Under the pieces are notes generated by a model. That model had not been told where the DNA came from and did no database searches. It was given only the letters and a program-made list of their open reading frames with translations. 64,000 nt of DNA from contig NZ_CP066775.1 of the NCBI RefSeq assembly GCF_009754905.2, positions 3,633,785-3,697,784 of the forward strand, written 5' to 3'. This document shows positions 17,031 through 26,767 of this stretch, piece after piece. The DNA is from Mucilaginibacter ginkgonis (GTDB lineage Bacteria; Bacteroidota; Bacteroidia; Sphingobacteriales; Sphingobacteriaceae). The position numbers were made by a program, and so were the translations under genes. Each line of letters starts with the position of its first letter. The first letter of the stretch is position 1.

Positions 17031-20000
17031 ATGAAAAAAATTTTACTTAGTATTTTTGCGGGTATATTGCTGCTTAGCCAGATGGCTTATGCGCAAACCC
17101 TCACTGTTACGGGTTTAGTTACCAGTAAAGATGACGGACAACCATTACCGGGTGTAACCGTACGTATTAAAGGAACAACCCGTGGCACTCAAACAGACGT
17201 AAACGGACGTTATACGATCGTAGTTCCGTCATCAGAGTCTACGCTTCAATTCTCATTTGTTGGTTATGATAGCTATGAGCAACGTGCAGACCAAAGAGGC
17301 AACATTTCTCTTGTATCTAACAAGCGCTCACTATCAGAAGTAGTGGTAGTTGGTTACGGTACCCAGTTACGTAAAGACGTTACCGGTTCTGTATCCAGTA
17401 TCAAAGGGTCTGATTTTACCGACCGTGCTATACCGTCTTTTGATAAAGACCTTGCGGGTAAAGCAACAGGTGTTCAGGTAATTCAGCCTTCTGGTTTATT
17501 AGGCCAGCCTACTCAGATCCGTATCCGTGGTGTTAACTCAATTAACAACGGTCAGGGCCCTCTCTATGTTGTTGATGGTGTGCCTGTTAACGTTGGTAAC
17601 GTTGGCGACTTAAGCCAGGTTACAAACTCTAACTCATTGGCGGATTTTAACCCGAATGACATTGCGAGCTTTGAAGTATTGAAAGACGGTGCTGCTACCG
17701 CGATCTACGGTTCACGTGCATCAAACGGTGTAATCTTGATCACAACTAAAAGAGGCCGCATTGGCGCTCCGCAGTTTACTTACGACGGCTATTTTGCAGA
17801 GTCTAAAGTTGCTAAAAGATTCAATCTTTTAAATGCAGATCAGTTTATTGAGGTTGCCAATGAGCGTTTGGTAGCTGCAGGTAACGCGCCTCAGGCTTTC
17901 CAAACACCTAATCCAAATGGTGGTAACTACAATACCAACTGGCAAGATTATCTGTTCCGTACAGGTATACAGCAAAACCATGTTGTATCATCTTCGGGCG
18001 GTTCAGAAGCCGGCAGGTATTATTTCTCTTTAGGCTATAGCAACCAAAACGGTATCATTATCGCTAACAGCTTAAAACGTTACACTTTTAGGGCAAGCTT
18101 AGACCAGCGTGTAAACAAACTGATTTCAGTTGGTTTAACCGCAGGTGCTACTTATCAGGACAATTACGGCCCTACAATTGGTAGTAACGCTTTATCAGGC
18201 AACATTTTTGGTGGTATCCGTATGCTTCCTAACGTTCCTGTTTATGACCCTAATGACCCTACAGGTTTTTATATTTCTGCAGACAGAAGGTCATTAGGCC
18301 AGGGTGCTAACTTGATCCCAATTTCAGATAACATTCCTAACCAATTATTCGTTTCTACTTACAACATCCGTCGTGGCCAAACTTACAGGCTTAACGGTAA
18401 CTTCTTTGTACAGTTAGATCTTTATAAAGGTTTAAAATTGAAATCTTTGATTGGTATTGACAACAACTACCTTGACGATTTCCAGTTTAACGATCCTCGT
18501 TCTGGTGACGGTTTTGGTAGCAATGGTTCAATTTTCCAGGCTTATACTTCATCCCCAAGCTACACTGTTCAAAACATATTGACTTACAATACAAGCATTG
18601 CTAAGGCACATAACATAGACTTCACTGCCGTACAAGAGCTTCAAAAAAGCAAAAGACAAGTGTACACTGCTTCGGGTACCGGTATTTCAGATATTTTCTT
18701 TAATCAGGGCCTTATCTCAAATACTGTTACAACCCAGAACTCTGGTGGTAGTTTAGTATATCGCAGCATTGAGTCTTATGTTGGCCGTTTAAACTACAAC
18801 TACAAAAACAGGTATTATATTGGTGGGTCAATCAGGGCTGACAAGTTATCAAACTTGCCAATTGCAAACCGCACAGGTTATTTCCCTGGCGTATCTGCTG
18901 CTTACCGTGTGTCTGAAGAACCTTTCTTTAAGGAATCTGCTTTAAGCAAGGTTGTGTCTGATTTTAGGTTACGCGGATCATTTGCTGTAGTTGGTAATAC
19001 AGATATTGGTACTTTCCCTTATTTAGGTTTGTATAGCTCATCACTGTACGGTAACCAAAACGGTATTGGTTTTAGCCAGTCAGGCAATGCCGATCTGCGT
19101 TGGGAAAAACAAAACAAAACAGATGTTGGCTTCGATTTAGGCTTGTTTAATAACCGCATAAGCGTTACTGCTGCTTATTACAAGCAAGACAGTAAAGACC
19201 TTATCCTGCAAGCACCAACACCTGCATCTTTGGGTATACCGGGTAACTTTATATACCAAAACGTTGGTGCTGTTAGAAACACTGGTTTTGAGTTCCAAGT
19301 TAATGCTGACGTGATCAGAAGCAAAGATTTTACCTGGAACACCACATTGAATTTCACTACACAGAAAAACGTAGTGTTGTCATTGGTTAATGGCCAAACA
19401 CAGATCATCAATTCAAACAACATGAATATCATCAGAGTTGGAGAATCGATCAACTCTTTGTATGGCTATCAGTATGCCGGTGTTAATGCTGCAAACGGTA
19501 ACCCGTTATATGTAAAAGCAAATGGCCAGATCATCCAGGGTAACGTTACAACCAGTACTTACGCTACTTATGATCCGGCAAACCCAACATCGGTAGCTAC
19601 CGCAGCAACGCTAAGCTCTGATGACCGCGTATTATTAGGTAAAACTTTGCCATCTTACTTTGGCGGTTTTAATAACACCTTTACTTACAAAGGCTTTGAT
19701 CTTAACGTATTTTTACGTTGGTCTGGCGGTAACAAAGTTTACAACCGTACACGTGTAGATCTTTTGAACCAAAACTTTGTGAATAACGGTACAGAGATCC
19801 TTGGTCGCTGGCAAAGTGCTGCCAACCCTGGTGACGGTGTAACACCTCGCCAATGGTTTGGTAAAGCTACATTCATCAACCAGGATGCTGCCGCTTACTC
19901 TCGTTTTGTTGAAAATGGCGATTTCTTACGTATGGACAACTTAGCAATTGGTTACAAACTACCTGCCGAGATTGTTAACAAACTAAAAGTTGCCCGTGTT

Positions 20001-20147
20001 AGATTATATGCTTCTGCACAAAACGTGTTTGTAATCACTAAATACAAAGGTCTTGACCCGGAAATTAACAATAACGGTGCAGGTATAGATTATAACAGTA
20101 ACCCATTAGCACGTACCTTTACTTTTGGCGTTAACGTAGGCTTTTAA
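17031..20147 (+). CDS. SusC/RagA family TonB-linked outer membrane transporter
   Basis: 1038 residues. Signal peptide ends at AYAQ (residue 22). A carboxypeptidase-regulatory-like domain follows (about 25-95, with LPGVTVRIKGTTRGTQTDVN), then a TonB-box-like LSEVVVVGYG near 105, a plug domain (about 115-230, with PLYVVDGVP and SIEVLKD-like SFEVLKDGAATAIYGSRA), and a beta-barrel to the terminal phenylalanine. No STN domain, so regulation by an anti-sigma factor is not expected. It imports oligomeric nutrients across the outer membrane together with the SusD lipoprotein encoded 18 bp downstream. No glycoside hydrolase, peptidase or sigma factor lies nearby, so the substrate is unknown. Codons such as CGT, GGT and AAC are frequent, suggesting strong expression. 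Confidence 0.95.
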   Translation: MKKILLSIFAGILLLSQMAYAQTLTVTGLVTSKDDGQPLPGVTVRIKGTTRGTQTDVNGRYTIVVPSSESTLQFSFVGYDSYEQRADQRGNISLVSNKRSLSEVVVVGYGTQLRKDVTGSVSSIKGSDFTDRAIPSFDKDLAGKATGVQVIQPSGLLGQPTQIRIRGVNSINNGQGPLYVVDGVPVNVGNVGDLSQVTNSNSLADFNPNDIASFEVLKDGAATAIYGSRASNGVILITTKRGRIGAPQFTYDGYFAESKVAKRFNLLNADQFIEVANERLVAAGNAPQAFQTPNPNGGNYNTNWQDYLFRTGIQQNHVVSSSGGSEAGRYYFSLGYSNQNGIIIANSLKRYTFRASLDQRVNKLISVGLTAGATYQDNYGPTIGSNALSGNIFGGIRMLPNVPVYDPNDPTGFYISADRRSLGQGANLIPISDNIPNQLFVSTYNIRRGQTYRLNGNFFVQLDLYKGLKLKSLIGIDNNYLDDFQFNDPRSGDGFGSNGSIFQAYTSSPSYTVQNILTYNTSIAKAHNIDFTAVQELQKSKRQVYTASGTGISDIFFNQGLISNTVTTQNSGGSLVYRSIESYVGRLNYNYKNRYYIGGSIRADKLSNLPIANRTGYFPGVSAAYRVSEEPFFKESALSKVVSDFRLRGSFAVVGNTDIGTFPYLGLYSSSLYGNQNGIGFSQSGNADLRWEKQNKTDVGFDLGLFNNRISVTAAYYKQDSKDLILQAPTPASLGIPGNFIYQNVGAVRNTGFEFQVNADVIRSKDFTWNTTLNFTTQKNVVLSLVNGQTQIINSNNMNIIRVGESINSLYGYQYAGVNAANGNPLYVKANGQIIQGNVTTSTYATYDPANPTSVATAATLSSDDRVLLGKTLPSYFGGFNNTFTYKGFDLNVFLRWSGGNKVYNRTRVDLLNQNFVNNGTEILGRWQSAANPGDGVTPRQWFGKATFINQDAAAYSRFVENGDFLRMDNLAIGYKLPAEIVNKLKVARVRLYASAQNVFVITKYKGLDPEINNNGAGIDYNSNPLARTFTFGVNVGF

Positions 20148-20165
20148 TTAAAAAGATTTTAGACA

Positions 20166-21773
20166 ATGAACAGTAAATACTTTAAAAATAAAAAGGCAAT
20201 TGCCGCACCTATGCTGGCGTTGCTTCTGTTAGCGGGATCTTGCAAGAAATTTACAGACCTGCAACCAAATAACCAATTCTCTGAAACTTCTGCTTTTTCA
20301 TCTGCAGACCGTGTGTCTTTGGCTGTAACTGGCGTATACAGTGCCATGCAAGCAGGCGCTTATACAGACGGTACCAACCGTGGTTATCCGTTTGGTGCTG
20401 CTAACGTTTGCCAGGGTGAAGCGCGCGGTGAAGACTTTATAGCCGTTCCATCATTTTTCCTGATTACGTATCAAGGAGATTATGATGCAACCACCGCCAA
20501 CAACACTGCCATGTGGACAACCCTTTATGCCGGTATCAACAGGGCAAACGTTGTGATAAAAGGTGTTCAAGGCGCTGTAGCAGCGGGTACAATCAGTGCT
20601 GCCGTAGGTGCTGCTTATGAAGGCGAATGCCGCTTTTTGCGTGCTTTGGCTTACCACGAGTTGTTAATCCATTTCGCGAAGCCATATTCAGATGATCCAT
20701 CTGCATTGGGTGTTCCTTTGCAATTAACTGCGGTAACCGGTTCACCGGATGTACCGGCGGCATCTCAGGTTCAACGAAGCACTGTGGCTCAATGCTATAC
20801 GCAAATCTTAGCCGACCTTGATTTCGCTGAGACAAATCTTCCGGCAGTTCCTGCTATCAAGATCACTCACGCTTCAAAGGGCGCAGCTATCGCGTTAAAA
20901 ACCCGTATAAAACTGCATATGAAAGATTGGGCAGGCGTAATTGCAGAAGGTGCTAAATTGGGTACCGGTACAGTTTCTGCAACTTATACTTCGCCAATAG
21001 GTAGCTATGCGTTGACAGCATCTCCTGACGGTCCTTTCGCCAGCGTTGGTGCTAACTACAGCAATCCAGAGTCTATTTTCTCTATCGAAAATAACACTAA
21101 TCGTAACTCCGGCACAAACGGCTCTATAAGTACCATGTTTACTAAAGCGCCTGGTCGTGGATTGATGGTTATCTCACCAATCATTTATGATGCGCCTTTC
21201 TGGACTGCAAATGATTTGCGTCGTACGTTGTTAACTACAACAGATAACCGTTACTGGTATACCAGCAAATACAAAGATCCTGCAACCTTTACAGATGCTA
21301 ACCCTATCATCCGTTACGCAGAGGTATTGTTAAACGTTGCTGAAGCTTACTCTCGTACTGCTGCCTTGAGCGCTAACGCGTTCTCTCTGTTAAACGCTGT
21401 AAGAAACCGTTCAGTTACTGCAGCTGCAGACAGATTTGCATCTATCGCAAGTTTTGCTACAGCTAATGATCTGACTCAAGCTATCTTGAACGAGCGTCGT
21501 ATTGAGTTTTTGGGTGAAGGCCGCCGTTGGTCTGATATCCACCGCTTAGTTACCGATCCGGTATTCAGCACAGGTGGTATCCCATCTAAACCAAGTTCTG
21601 CAAATGCTACCTTTGCGACTTACACAATAGGTAAACCATATGCAGGTGCGCGTAGCGTTGCTGCTATCCCTTATACAGGTGGTGCTGCCAGCTATAAATT
21701 TATCTGGCCTATACCGGTTGTTGAAACCAATGCTAACCCTGTGTTAGCGGCTCAACAAAACCCTGGTTATTAA
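20166..21773 (+). CDS. SusD/RagB family nutrient-binding outer membrane lipoprotein
   Basis: 535 residues. The lipobox LAGSC puts the lipidated cysteine at residue 26. FTDLQPNNQFSE shortly after the signal, the internal TPR-like region with GECRFLRALAYHELLIHF (about 150-170) and the C-terminal ILNERRIEFLGEGRRWSDI motif are typical of SusD/RagB proteins. It caps the SusC barrel at the cell surface and captures the substrate. It lies 18 bp after susC and is followed by a strong terminator at 21801-21829, so the operon contains just these two genes. The ligand cannot be predicted from sequence alone. Confidence 0.95.
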   Translation: MNSKYFKNKKAIAAPMLALLLLAGSCKKFTDLQPNNQFSETSAFSSADRVSLAVTGVYSAMQAGAYTDGTNRGYPFGAANVCQGEARGEDFIAVPSFFLITYQGDYDATTANNTAMWTTLYAGINRANVVIKGVQGAVAAGTISAAVGAAYEGECRFLRALAYHELLIHFAKPYSDDPSALGVPLQLTAVTGSPDVPAASQVQRSTVAQCYTQILADLDFAETNLPAVPAIKITHASKGAAIALKTRIKLHMKDWAGVIAEGAKLGTGTVSATYTSPIGSYALTASPDGPFASVGANYSNPESIFSIENNTNRNSGTNGSISTMFTKAPGRGLMVISPIIYDAPFWTANDLRRTLLTTTDNRYWYTSKYKDPATFTDANPIIRYAEVLLNVAEAYSRTAALSANAFSLLNAVRNRSVTAAADRFASIASFATANDLTQAILNERRIEFLGEGRRWSDIHRLVTDPVFSTGGIPSKPSSANATFATYTIGKPYAGARSVAAIPYTGGAASYKFIWPIPVVETNANPVLAAQQNPGY

Positions 21774-21800
21774 TCAGATATTTTGATGATAAATAAGGAA

Positions 21801-21829
21801 AGCCTCCCGAACTCGGGAGGCTTTTTTTT
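21801..21829 (+). terminator. Rho-independent terminator of susCD
   Basis: AGCCTCCCGA (21801-21810) and TCGGGAGGCT (21813-21822) form a perfect 10-bp stem, in practice about 8 bp with a 6-nt loop, followed by seven T. It overlaps the stop of the convergent gene at 21828. Confidence 0.92.
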
Positions 21830-22340
21830 ATTTTCTGGCTTTGATATCGCGTATCATTTCTGAATAGCCAATGCGTCGCGAAGCAGCATTTATAGTGTTT
21901 GCGATACGGGTGGCGCGGGTGGGTTCTGTCTTCGCGCTGGTGATCCATTTTATAAAATAATCGCGGTGGCCGCGTGGTAAACTGTTAAAGAAATCTAATG
22001 CCTCAGGCTGTTCATAGCTAAAGGCCTCGGCCATGTCTTCGGGCATTTCAATTACAAAATCGTCGTGCGTTTCCAGGCCGACAGATACCATCGCCCCTGC
22101 ACTTTTATGTAAGCCTTTGCGCATAACGGCGTTTATGGCCATTATAAAACTGCCGTCGCCCCATGGAATAAGCGCTACACCAGCAATGGGCAGGTCATCG
22201 ATAAAGCCCTTTACTCTGAAAGATTTTTTGTTACTCGGCTTTAACGTGTTTGCGAGGTCAGAGGTAACAACAATATAAGTCCAGCCCGTTTTCTCGCCCT
22301 GCTCGGCGAACCGTTGTAATACGGTTTGAAACTTCACCAT
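21828..22340 (-). CDS. DUF1905 plus YdeI/OmpD-associated domain protein
   Basis: 170 residues. Residues about 5-95 form a DUF1905 beta-barrel-like domain (GWTYIVVTSDLANTL, VKGFIDDLPIAGVALIPWGD). The C-terminal part (about 110-160) is the YdeI/OmpD-associated, bacteriocin-protection-type segment: ALDFFNSLPRGHRDYFIKWI then SAKTEPTRATRIANTI. No signal peptide, so cytoplasmic. Proteins with this two-domain layout are common in Bacteroidota but lack a demonstrated biochemical function. The same C-terminal motif recurs in the protein at 61338-61946. Convergent with susD, sharing its terminator region. Confidence 0.85.
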   Translation of the reverse strand: MVKFQTVLQRFAEQGEKTGWTYIVVTSDLANTLKPSNKKSFRVKGFIDDLPIAGVALIPWGDGSFIMAINAVMRKGLHKSAGAMVSVGLETHDDFVIEMPEDMAEAFSYEQPEALDFFNSLPRGHRDYFIKWITSAKTEPTRATRIANTINAASRRIGYSEMIRDIKARK

Positions 22341-22419
22341 TATAAAAAATTAAATTTTAGCTGCTGTAACATTTTGTAAAACAGAGGGGTCTTATTTATG
22401 AAACCAAATTTACAATACC

Positions 22420-22848
22420 ATGAAAACATTAAAAATCGCTTTTATAGCATTAACATTATTCACCACAAGTTTAACAGTTGGCGCAGCCACTAAAGAAGAT
22501 GTAAGCCCATCCGGCCAATACAAAGTAATTAATACTTATGTAGACGCTATTACCCGTGGCCGTTTAACTGGCTTTGACGGTGTAACCGATAACTCTGCAA
22601 AATTCAAAGTACTGCGCAATAATCAAATCCAAAGTTTTACTAAGGATGATATGATCTCTTATCTCAAAGAGAACGAAGGGCGTGAACAACAGTGCACAAT
22701 TGCGACAGAAGTAGTCAGCAGCAACGATGATGTGGCGGTGATAAAGGTTGAACAGAAGTATGCCGGCCTTACCCGCACCAATTATGTCACCTTAGCCAAC
22801 AATGGCAAAGAGTGGAAGATCACAGATGTGTATAGCATTTTCAAATAA
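22420..22848 (+). CDS. Secreted NTF2-like protein (putative lumazine-binding family)
   Basis: 142 residues with a signal peptide ending near VGAA (residue 23). The mature part fits the NTF2-like/lumazine-binding-2 family: YKVINTYVDAITRGRLTGFD at the first helix, a central variable region and a C-terminal WKITDVYSIFK strand. Family members are small cone-shaped domains with varied or unknown ligands; no catalytic residues can be pointed out. Single-gene unit ending at a long palindromic terminator. Periplasmic location expected. Confidence 0.75.
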   Translation: MKTLKIAFIALTLFTTSLTVGAATKEDVSPSGQYKVINTYVDAITRGRLTGFDGVTDNSAKFKVLRNNQIQSFTKDDMISYLKENEGREQQCTIATEVVSSNDDVAVIKVEQKYAGLTRTNYVTLANNGKEWKITDVYSIFK

Positions 22849-22860
22849 GCTGCTGGCAGC

Positions 22861-22900
22861 AATAACAAAGAAGGCCGCTATAGCGGCCTTCTTTGTTATT
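22861..22900. terminator. Bidirectional terminator, perfect 40-bp palindrome
   Basis: AATAACAAAGAAGGCCGCTA is followed directly by its exact reverse complement, giving a 20-bp stem with T-rich ends on both strands. It lies between two convergent genes, and the stop codon of the minus-strand gene (22896-22898) is inside it. Confidence 0.9.
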
Positions 22901-23552
22901 GTACATATTTCTTTAATGCTTTTTGCCAACGGTCATAACCCTCTAGCTTCAAATGCAGTAAGTCGGGTTTAAATAAACTACTATCGGGCAAATTGGTCTT
23001 TTTGTCATAAAGCACCGTATTCACATCGACATACTTGGCATCTTTATGGGTATCGATAAAGTTTTTGACAAGCGTATTAGTCGAATCCACACGCGCGTAA
23101 CGGATAGCACGGCTGGGGCTTTTTTTGATCGACATCCAGATGATGGTACTGCCCGACAATTGTTGCTGAACCATACCGTAAAGTTTAACAAAGTTATTAT
23201 ACACCTGCTGAGGTGTTTGGCCATCATTAAGATCGTTTTCCCCCGCGTATACAAACACTCGCTCGGGCTTGTAAGGGAACAAAATAAAAGGGGTATAATA
23301 TTTTACCCACTGTTCTAAGGTAGAACCGCCTACGCCACGGGCCAGCACTCTTTTGTCTGGAAAGCGGGCTGCTATATCTGTCCACATCCTTATCGAAGAG
23401 CTACCAATAAACAAGTTGCTGCCCGGCTTCGGGAAGTGCAAACTATCCGCGGTTTTATAAGCGCGTAATTCATCTGCAAACGGGAAACCTGTTTGTGCCT
23501 TTGCACTCAGTGTTGAGATTGCAAGTGCTAATAGAAAAAATTTGAATTTCAT
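22896..23552 (-). CDS. Secreted SGNH/GDSL-type hydrolase
   Basis: 218 residues with a signal peptide ending at AKAQ (residue 20). SGNH blocks are visible: FIGSSSIRMW at 48-57 with the nucleophile serine about residue 52, RGVGGST near 72 (glycine block), YAGENDLN near 101 (asparagine block) and DLLHL near 197 giving the Asp-His pair. The family includes esterases, acetylesterases and lipases acting on lipids or acetylated sugars; the preferred substrate is unknown. It is 4 bp downstream of the cytidine deaminase and probably cotranscribed with it. The stop lies in the shared terminator. Confidence 0.87.
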   Translation of the reverse strand: MKFKFFLLALAISTLSAKAQTGFPFADELRAYKTADSLHFPKPGSNLFIGSSSIRMWTDIAARFPDKRVLARGVGGSTLEQWVKYYTPFILFPYKPERVFVYAGENDLNDGQTPQQVYNNFVKLYGMVQQQLSGSTIIWMSIKKSPSRAIRYARVDSTNTLVKNFIDTHKDAKYVDVNTVLYDKKTNLPDSSLFKPDLLHLKLEGYDRWQKALKKYVQ

Positions 23553-23556
23553 TGGT

Positions 23557-24048
23557 TTATGATTGTGCTAATCTTTCTTCAAAGAAAAGAAAAGGTAAGA
23601 AACTTTCACTGCCATTGACAATCCAAACGGGGCCGTCTCCTATAAATAGGATAATCTTGATCTTTTGCTCCTGCTTTTTTTCATACTCCGCTAAAACCTG
23701 GAGACAGGATCCGCAGGGTGTAACCGGTTGACTAATTTTAAAATCGTCTGTGTGAGCGGTTATGGCAATGCTTTCGATAGGATCATCACTATAGTTAGCG
23801 CCCCAATTAAACAAAGCAACTCGCTCTGCGCAAAGGCCCGATGGGTAAGCAACATTCTCCTGATTGCTGCCATATACTATACGCCCGCTTTGCAACTTTA
23901 AAGCTGCGCCAACTTTGAACTTTGAGTAAGGTGAGTGGGATCCGGCCAGCGCTTTAATAGCTTCAATGCAAATGAGCCTATCTCCCGGATTCAATTCAGC
24001 TACGGATGAAAACTCATCGAAACTGATCTTTATTTCATGTGGAACCAT
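23557..24048 (-). CDS. cdd: Cytidine deaminase
   Basis: 163 residues, close to the length of homotetrameric cytidine deaminases. Motifs: SPYSKFKVGAAL at 39-50, CAERVAL with zinc-ligand cysteine 73 and catalytic glutamate 75, and PCGSC with cysteines 112 and 115. It deaminates cytidine and deoxycytidine to uridine forms in pyrimidine salvage, in the cytoplasm. First gene of a two-gene unit with the SGNH hydrolase 4 bp downstream; the functional link between them is not obvious. Confidence 0.93.
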   Translation of the reverse strand: MVPHEIKISFDEFSSVAELNPGDRLICIEAIKALAGSHSPYSKFKVGAALKLQSGRIVYGSNQENVAYPSGLCAERVALFNWGANYSDDPIESIAITAHTDDFKISQPVTPCGSCLQVLAEYEKKQEQKIKIILFIGDGPVWIVNGSESFLPFLFFEERLAQS

Positions 24049-24190
24049 TTATCTGACCCCACAAAAAAGCGGGGCAAACAAGATAACTGATATATCGCTG
24101 AAATGCAAATATACCTTTGCCTAAAGAGTCCTTAGATTACAAAGTGCTTACAGTTATCAAACAATTGAAATTTTACTCATGCATTGGTTT

Positions 24191-24231
24191 TAGTTAAAGC
24201 ACACGCGACACGCGTGCTACAGGGCAACGAA
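24191..24231. repeat. Imperfect palindromic intergenic repeat
   Basis: AGCACACGCGACACGCGTGC then TACAGGG in the gap between the cytidine deaminase and the small membrane protein resembles a dispersed element (GTAGCACGCGTGTCGCG type) seen in related genomes. It occurs once in this window, so calling it a repeat relies on recognition of the pattern. Confidence 0.35.
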
Positions 24232-24241
24232 TGAAATTAAA

Positions 24242-24712
24242 CTATATCTCTATCACTTTAAGTTTTCTTCGTAGACGTTCTAATGTAGCGGGGGCATCAT
24301 TGCTGAAGAAAGTTGAAAGAAATTCTGAATTTTTAAGCCTAAAATAGACTTTATAGCCGTCGATAAATTCCATATAATAGTTACCGATGGTTATTCCCGA
24401 TTCGATTGATTTTATGTCGGTCAATAGTCTCCGTTGTGTGCCTGTCATTTTACGATAGATAATATGTGTAGAACTGATAGAGACATCGGCAAACGAAAAT
24501 AATCGCCATATACAAACAATAAAAAAGACAAGCACACAAAATATAATAAGAAAAAGATTGCCACTAAAGGGGGTGTCTCTCAATATATATCCTGTGAATA
24601 AACTAAAAAGTGTACTTCCAACTAAAATGATCCATTGCAGGATAACAGTGTAGTCTGCTCCGATGATTTCTTCATTTTCATGGAGGCGTTCATCTTCAGG
24701 TTTTCGCTTCAT
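24242..24712 (-). CDS. Small two-TM membrane protein of unknown function
   Basis: 156 residues from the ATG at 24712. A longer frame reaches back to 24763, overlapping parE, but its extra 17 residues are basic and unlike a start. Two hydrophobic segments lie at about residues 25-45 and 53-73 of the shorter form, followed by a soluble domain of about 80 residues with beta-like IIYRKMTGTQRRLLTDIKSI and ending LERLRRKLKVIEI, similar in layout to PH-like (bPH) membrane proteins. It begins 13 bp after the parE stop and may be cotranscribed with it. I do not recognise the family securely. Confidence 0.6.
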   Translation of the reverse strand: MKRKPEDERLHENEEIIGADYTVILQWIILVGSTLFSLFTGYILRDTPFSGNLFLIIFCVLVFFIVCIWRLFSFADVSISSTHIIYRKMTGTQRRLLTDIKSIESGITIGNYYMEFIDGYKVYFRLKNSEFLSTFFSNDAPATLERLRRKLKVIEI

Positions 24713-24725
24713 TGGCTTTCTAAGA

Positions 24726-26612
24726 TTATGCAACCTCCTTAATTTCGGGCTCATCTGCAGCAATAAGCGGGTTTACTGTCTCGTCGTCTTTTTCCACTCT
24801 TAAATTTTGCACAATGTGCTGCTGACGGGTAGGAGTGTTCTTACCCATAAAATACTCCAAAAGGCCTTTGATATTTGCGTCTTTCAGGATCACCGGGTCG
24901 AGGCGGATGTCCTTGCCGATAAACAACCCGAATTCTTCGGGAGATATTTCGCCCAGCCCTTTAAAGCGTGTGATCTCGGGTTTGTTACCCAATTTCTCGA
25001 TCGCCGCGCGCCGTTCCTCATCACTATAACAGTAAATGGTTTCTTTTTTATTACGTACCCGAAATAATGGGGTTTGCAAAATGGATACGTGCCCGGCTTT
25101 CACCAGATCCGGAAAGAACTGCAAAAAGAAGGTCATCATCAGCAAACGGATGTGCATGCCGTCAACATCGGCATCAGTAGCAATTACTATGTTGTTGTAT
25201 TGGAGGCCATCAATGCCATCTTCGATGTTTAAAGCGTGTTGCAGTAGGTTAAACTCTTCGTTCTCATACACTACCTTTTTAGTCAGTCCATAGCAATTCA
25301 ACGGCTTTCCTTTTAAACTAAATACTGCCTGTGTTTGTACATCGCGCGATTTGGTAATAGATCCGCTGGCCGAGTCACCCTCTGTGATAAATAACGTAGT
25401 ATCTTGTCGACGTTCGTGGTTGTCGCTAAAATGCAGTTTACAATCGCGCAGTTTACGGTTGTGAAGCGATGCCTTTTTAGCTCGCTCATTTGCCAATTTT
25501 TTGATGCCTGCAATGTCCTTTCGCTCGCGCTCAGACTGCATAATACGTTTTAATAGCGCATCTGCTGCCGCCGGATTTTTATGCAGGTAATTGTCTAATT
25601 CTGTTTTTACGAAATCGTTTATATAGCCACGCACTGTCGGCCCATCAGGCCCTACGTTTTGCGAACCCAGTTTGGTTTTGGTTTGCGACTCGAATACCGG
25701 CTCCTGCACTTTAATGGCAATTGCCGCCACAATGGAAGCACGCACGTCTGATGCGTCAAATTCTTTTTTGTAGAATTCCCGAACCGTTTTTACCACCGCT
25801 TCGCGGAAGGCGGCCTGGTGTGTGCCACCTTGTGTGGTATGCTGGCCGTTAACAAACGAATAATATTCTTCGCCGTACTGCTGGCCGTGCGTCATGGCTA
25901 TTTCAATATCATTGCCTTTTAAATGAATAATTGGGTAACGAAGGTGCTCAACATTTGTGTTACGGGTTAACAGGTCATAAAGCCCCTGTTCCGAAAAATA
26001 TTTCTGATTATTAAAATTGATCGTCAATCCCGAGTTAAGGAACACGTAGTTCCATATCATATTCTCTACAAACTCAGGGATAAAACGGTAATGGCGGAAA
26101 ATGCTTTCGTCGGGAATAAAATTTATGGCAGTACCGTTACGTTGTGTAGTCTCTTTCTCCGGTTCGTCCCGCAATAGTTCACCTTTGGTAAATTCGGCAA
26201 TTTTGGTGCGTCCATCGCGATAAGATTGGACCGTAAAAGACGTTGACAGTGCGTTAACGGCTTTTGTACCTACACCGTTCAACCCTACAGATTTTTGGAA
26301 GGCATTGCTGTCATACTTTCCACCAGTATTGATCTTGGATACGCAATCTATAACTTTGCCCAGCGGAATGCCGCGGCCATAATCGCGCACAGCAACTTTA
26401 TGGTCGCTCATGTTAATATCTATCGAGCGGCCGGCACCCATCACAAACTCATCTATTGAGTTGTCTACTATCTCTTTAAGCAATACATAAACGCCATCAT
26501 CATAAGCAGAACCGTCGCCTAGTTTCCCGATGTACATACCCGGGCGCAGGCGTATATGCTCTTTCCAATCTAATGATCTGATGCTGTCTTCGCTATACTT
26601 TACTTCTGCCAT
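24726..26612 (-). CDS. parE: DNA topoisomerase IV subunit B
   Basis: 628 residues. GHKL ATPase motifs: [11 protein letters not shown] (catalytic glutamate about 47, magnesium-binding asparagine about 51), DYGRGIPLG near 98 and [13 protein letters not shown] near 130. The TOPRIM part carries [10 protein letters not shown] near 405 and [10 protein letters not shown] near 475. It supplies ATP-driven strand passage with ParC (13894-16668). In this genome the two subunits are on the same strand but about 8 kb apart, separated by susCD and five other genes. Followed by a small membrane protein gene; divergent from terC. Confidence 0.96.
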   Translation of the reverse strand: MAEVKYSEDSIRSLDWKEHIRLRPGMYIGKLGDGSAYDDGVYVLLKEIVDNSIDEFVMGAGRSIDINMSDHKVAVRDYGRGIPLGKVIDCVSKINTGGKYDSNAFQKSVGLNGVGTKAVNALSTSFTVQSYRDGRTKIAEFTKGELLRDEPEKETTQRNGTAINFIPDESIFRHYRFIPEFVENMIWNYVFLNSGLTINFNNQKYFSEQGLYDLLTRNTNVEHLRYPIIHLKGNDIEIAMTHGQQYGEEYYSFVNGQHTTQGGTHQAAFREAVVKTVREFYKKEFDASDVRASIVAAIAIKVQEPVFESQTKTKLGSQNVGPDGPTVRGYINDFVKTELDNYLHKNPAAADALLKRIMQSERERKDIAGIKKLANERAKKASLHNRKLRDCKLHFSDNHERRQDTTLFITEGDSASGSITKSRDVQTQAVFSLKGKPLNCYGLTKKVVYENEEFNLLQHALNIEDGIDGLQYNNIVIATDADVDGMHIRLLMMTFFLQFFPDLVKAGHVSILQTPLFRVRNKKETIYCYSDEERRAAIEKLGNKPEITRFKGLGEISPEEFGLFIGKDIRLDPVILKDANIKGLLEYFMGKNTPTRQQHIVQNLRVEKDDETVNPLIAADEPEIKEVA

Positions 26613-26767
26613 GTAACGCTAATATTTTTAGTTTGCAAATGTAGCTGTTGCGCCATTCATTCGGAAAGATAGACTAATAAAAGCTTGCCTTGAAATATGA
26701 GAGACTTGTTTTTCTCAACATTTAAACATTCCGGATTGCCGATTAAACGTTAATTTGCAATGCGCAT

